22,695 bases of DNA. It comes from CAYGUK01 sp964352985 (GTDB lineage Bacteria > Pseudomonadota > Gammaproteobacteria > JAHCLG01). Both the position numbers and the translations under genes were made by a program. This document shows positions 22,606 to 22,695 of the stretch, one piece after another. A model generated the notes under the pieces. It ran no database searches. It worked only from the letters and a program-made list of their open reading frames with translations, and was not told the DNA's origin. Positions within the stretch are counted from its first letter, which is position 1, and every line of letters starts with the position of its first letter. The DNA is taken from contig CAYGUK010000061.1 of NCBI GenBank assembly GCA_964352985.1, positions 1-22,695 on the forward strand, read 5' to 3'.

Positions 22606-22695
22606 TTAAATATCGGCTAAAATCATATCCCAAAACTGATGCTGTTGCAGTAAATCATGAAATCGGTCGAGTAAGAGGCGCTTTTCTTGGTCGCT
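22606..22695 (-). CDS. 3' end of an unidentified gene, partial
   Basis: The minus strand from the right edge reads 29 codons without a stop, ending in TAA at 22606-22608. The last residues (LLLDRFHDLLQQHQFWDMILADI) form an amphipathic helix typical of a protein C-terminus. The reading frame is too short for the open-frame cutoff, and too little is visible to name the protein. It is convergent with the pilin gene, leaving about 160 bases with no clear terminator. Confidence 0.5.
   Translation of the reverse strand, partial: SDQEKRLLLDRFHDLLQQHQFWDMILADI

Overview
The window is AT-rich, protein-dense DNA from a Gram-negative bacterium, most likely a gammaproteobacterium. The basis is ClpB with a sigma-32-like promoter, a PilE-type pilin, a REC-PAS-GGDEF-EAL protein and an S49 peptidase. 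Several genes would suit a host-associated or amoeba-associated (Legionellales-like) lifestyle: a large non-classically secreted GH5 cellulase with a lysozyme-like N-terminus, an ankyrin-like protein with an HEXXH metallopeptidase motif, and small Cys-rich secreted proteins. The order-level placement is an inference, because no rRNA or marker gene is present. I see no tRNA, rRNA, CRISPR array, insertion sequence, integrase or attachment site.

Layout, left to right. (1) 1-2000: the 5' part of a universal stress protein gene on the minus strand, divergent from an aldehyde dehydrogenase. (2) 2000-3000: a small secreted Cys protein and a CheY-like receiver gene split by a one-base frameshift in a run of eight T, both on the minus strand. 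(3) 3000-7430: a tight minus-strand operon, transcribed glutamine-synthetase-like ligase -> class-I glutamine-amidotransferase-type hydrolase -> aldehyde dehydrogenase -> short-chain dehydrogenase. This looks like a gamma-glutamylation route for degrading an amine or amino alcohol. (4) 7580-9460: a LOG-family phosphoribohydrolase, an unrecognised membrane-associated-looking protein and a Cys-rich secreted protein, the last placed just upstream of (5). (5) 9494-11533: a c-di-GMP signalling protein with an intact EAL domain and a degenerate GGDEF. (6) 11821-14118: a secreted CHRD-domain protein with its own promoter and terminator, then the ankyrin-like metallopeptidase. (7) 14168-17887: the 1239-residue modular cellulase. 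(8) 18119-22446: clpB, divergent from an S49 signal-peptide-peptidase-like protease, then a PilE-type pilin. The 3' end of one more minus-strand gene enters at the right edge.

The gamma-glutamyl operon is the clearest functional unit. The ligase would cap an amine with glutamate, the two dehydrogenases would oxidise the side chain from alcohol to aldehyde to acid, and the hydrolase would release glutamate. The FAD amine oxidase of the classical Puu pathway is absent, and an SDR stands in the place where an oxidase would be needed. The most unusual proteins are the lysozyme-like/GH5/beta-repeat fusion and the ankyrin-like HEXXH protein, which lie next to each other in convergent orientation.
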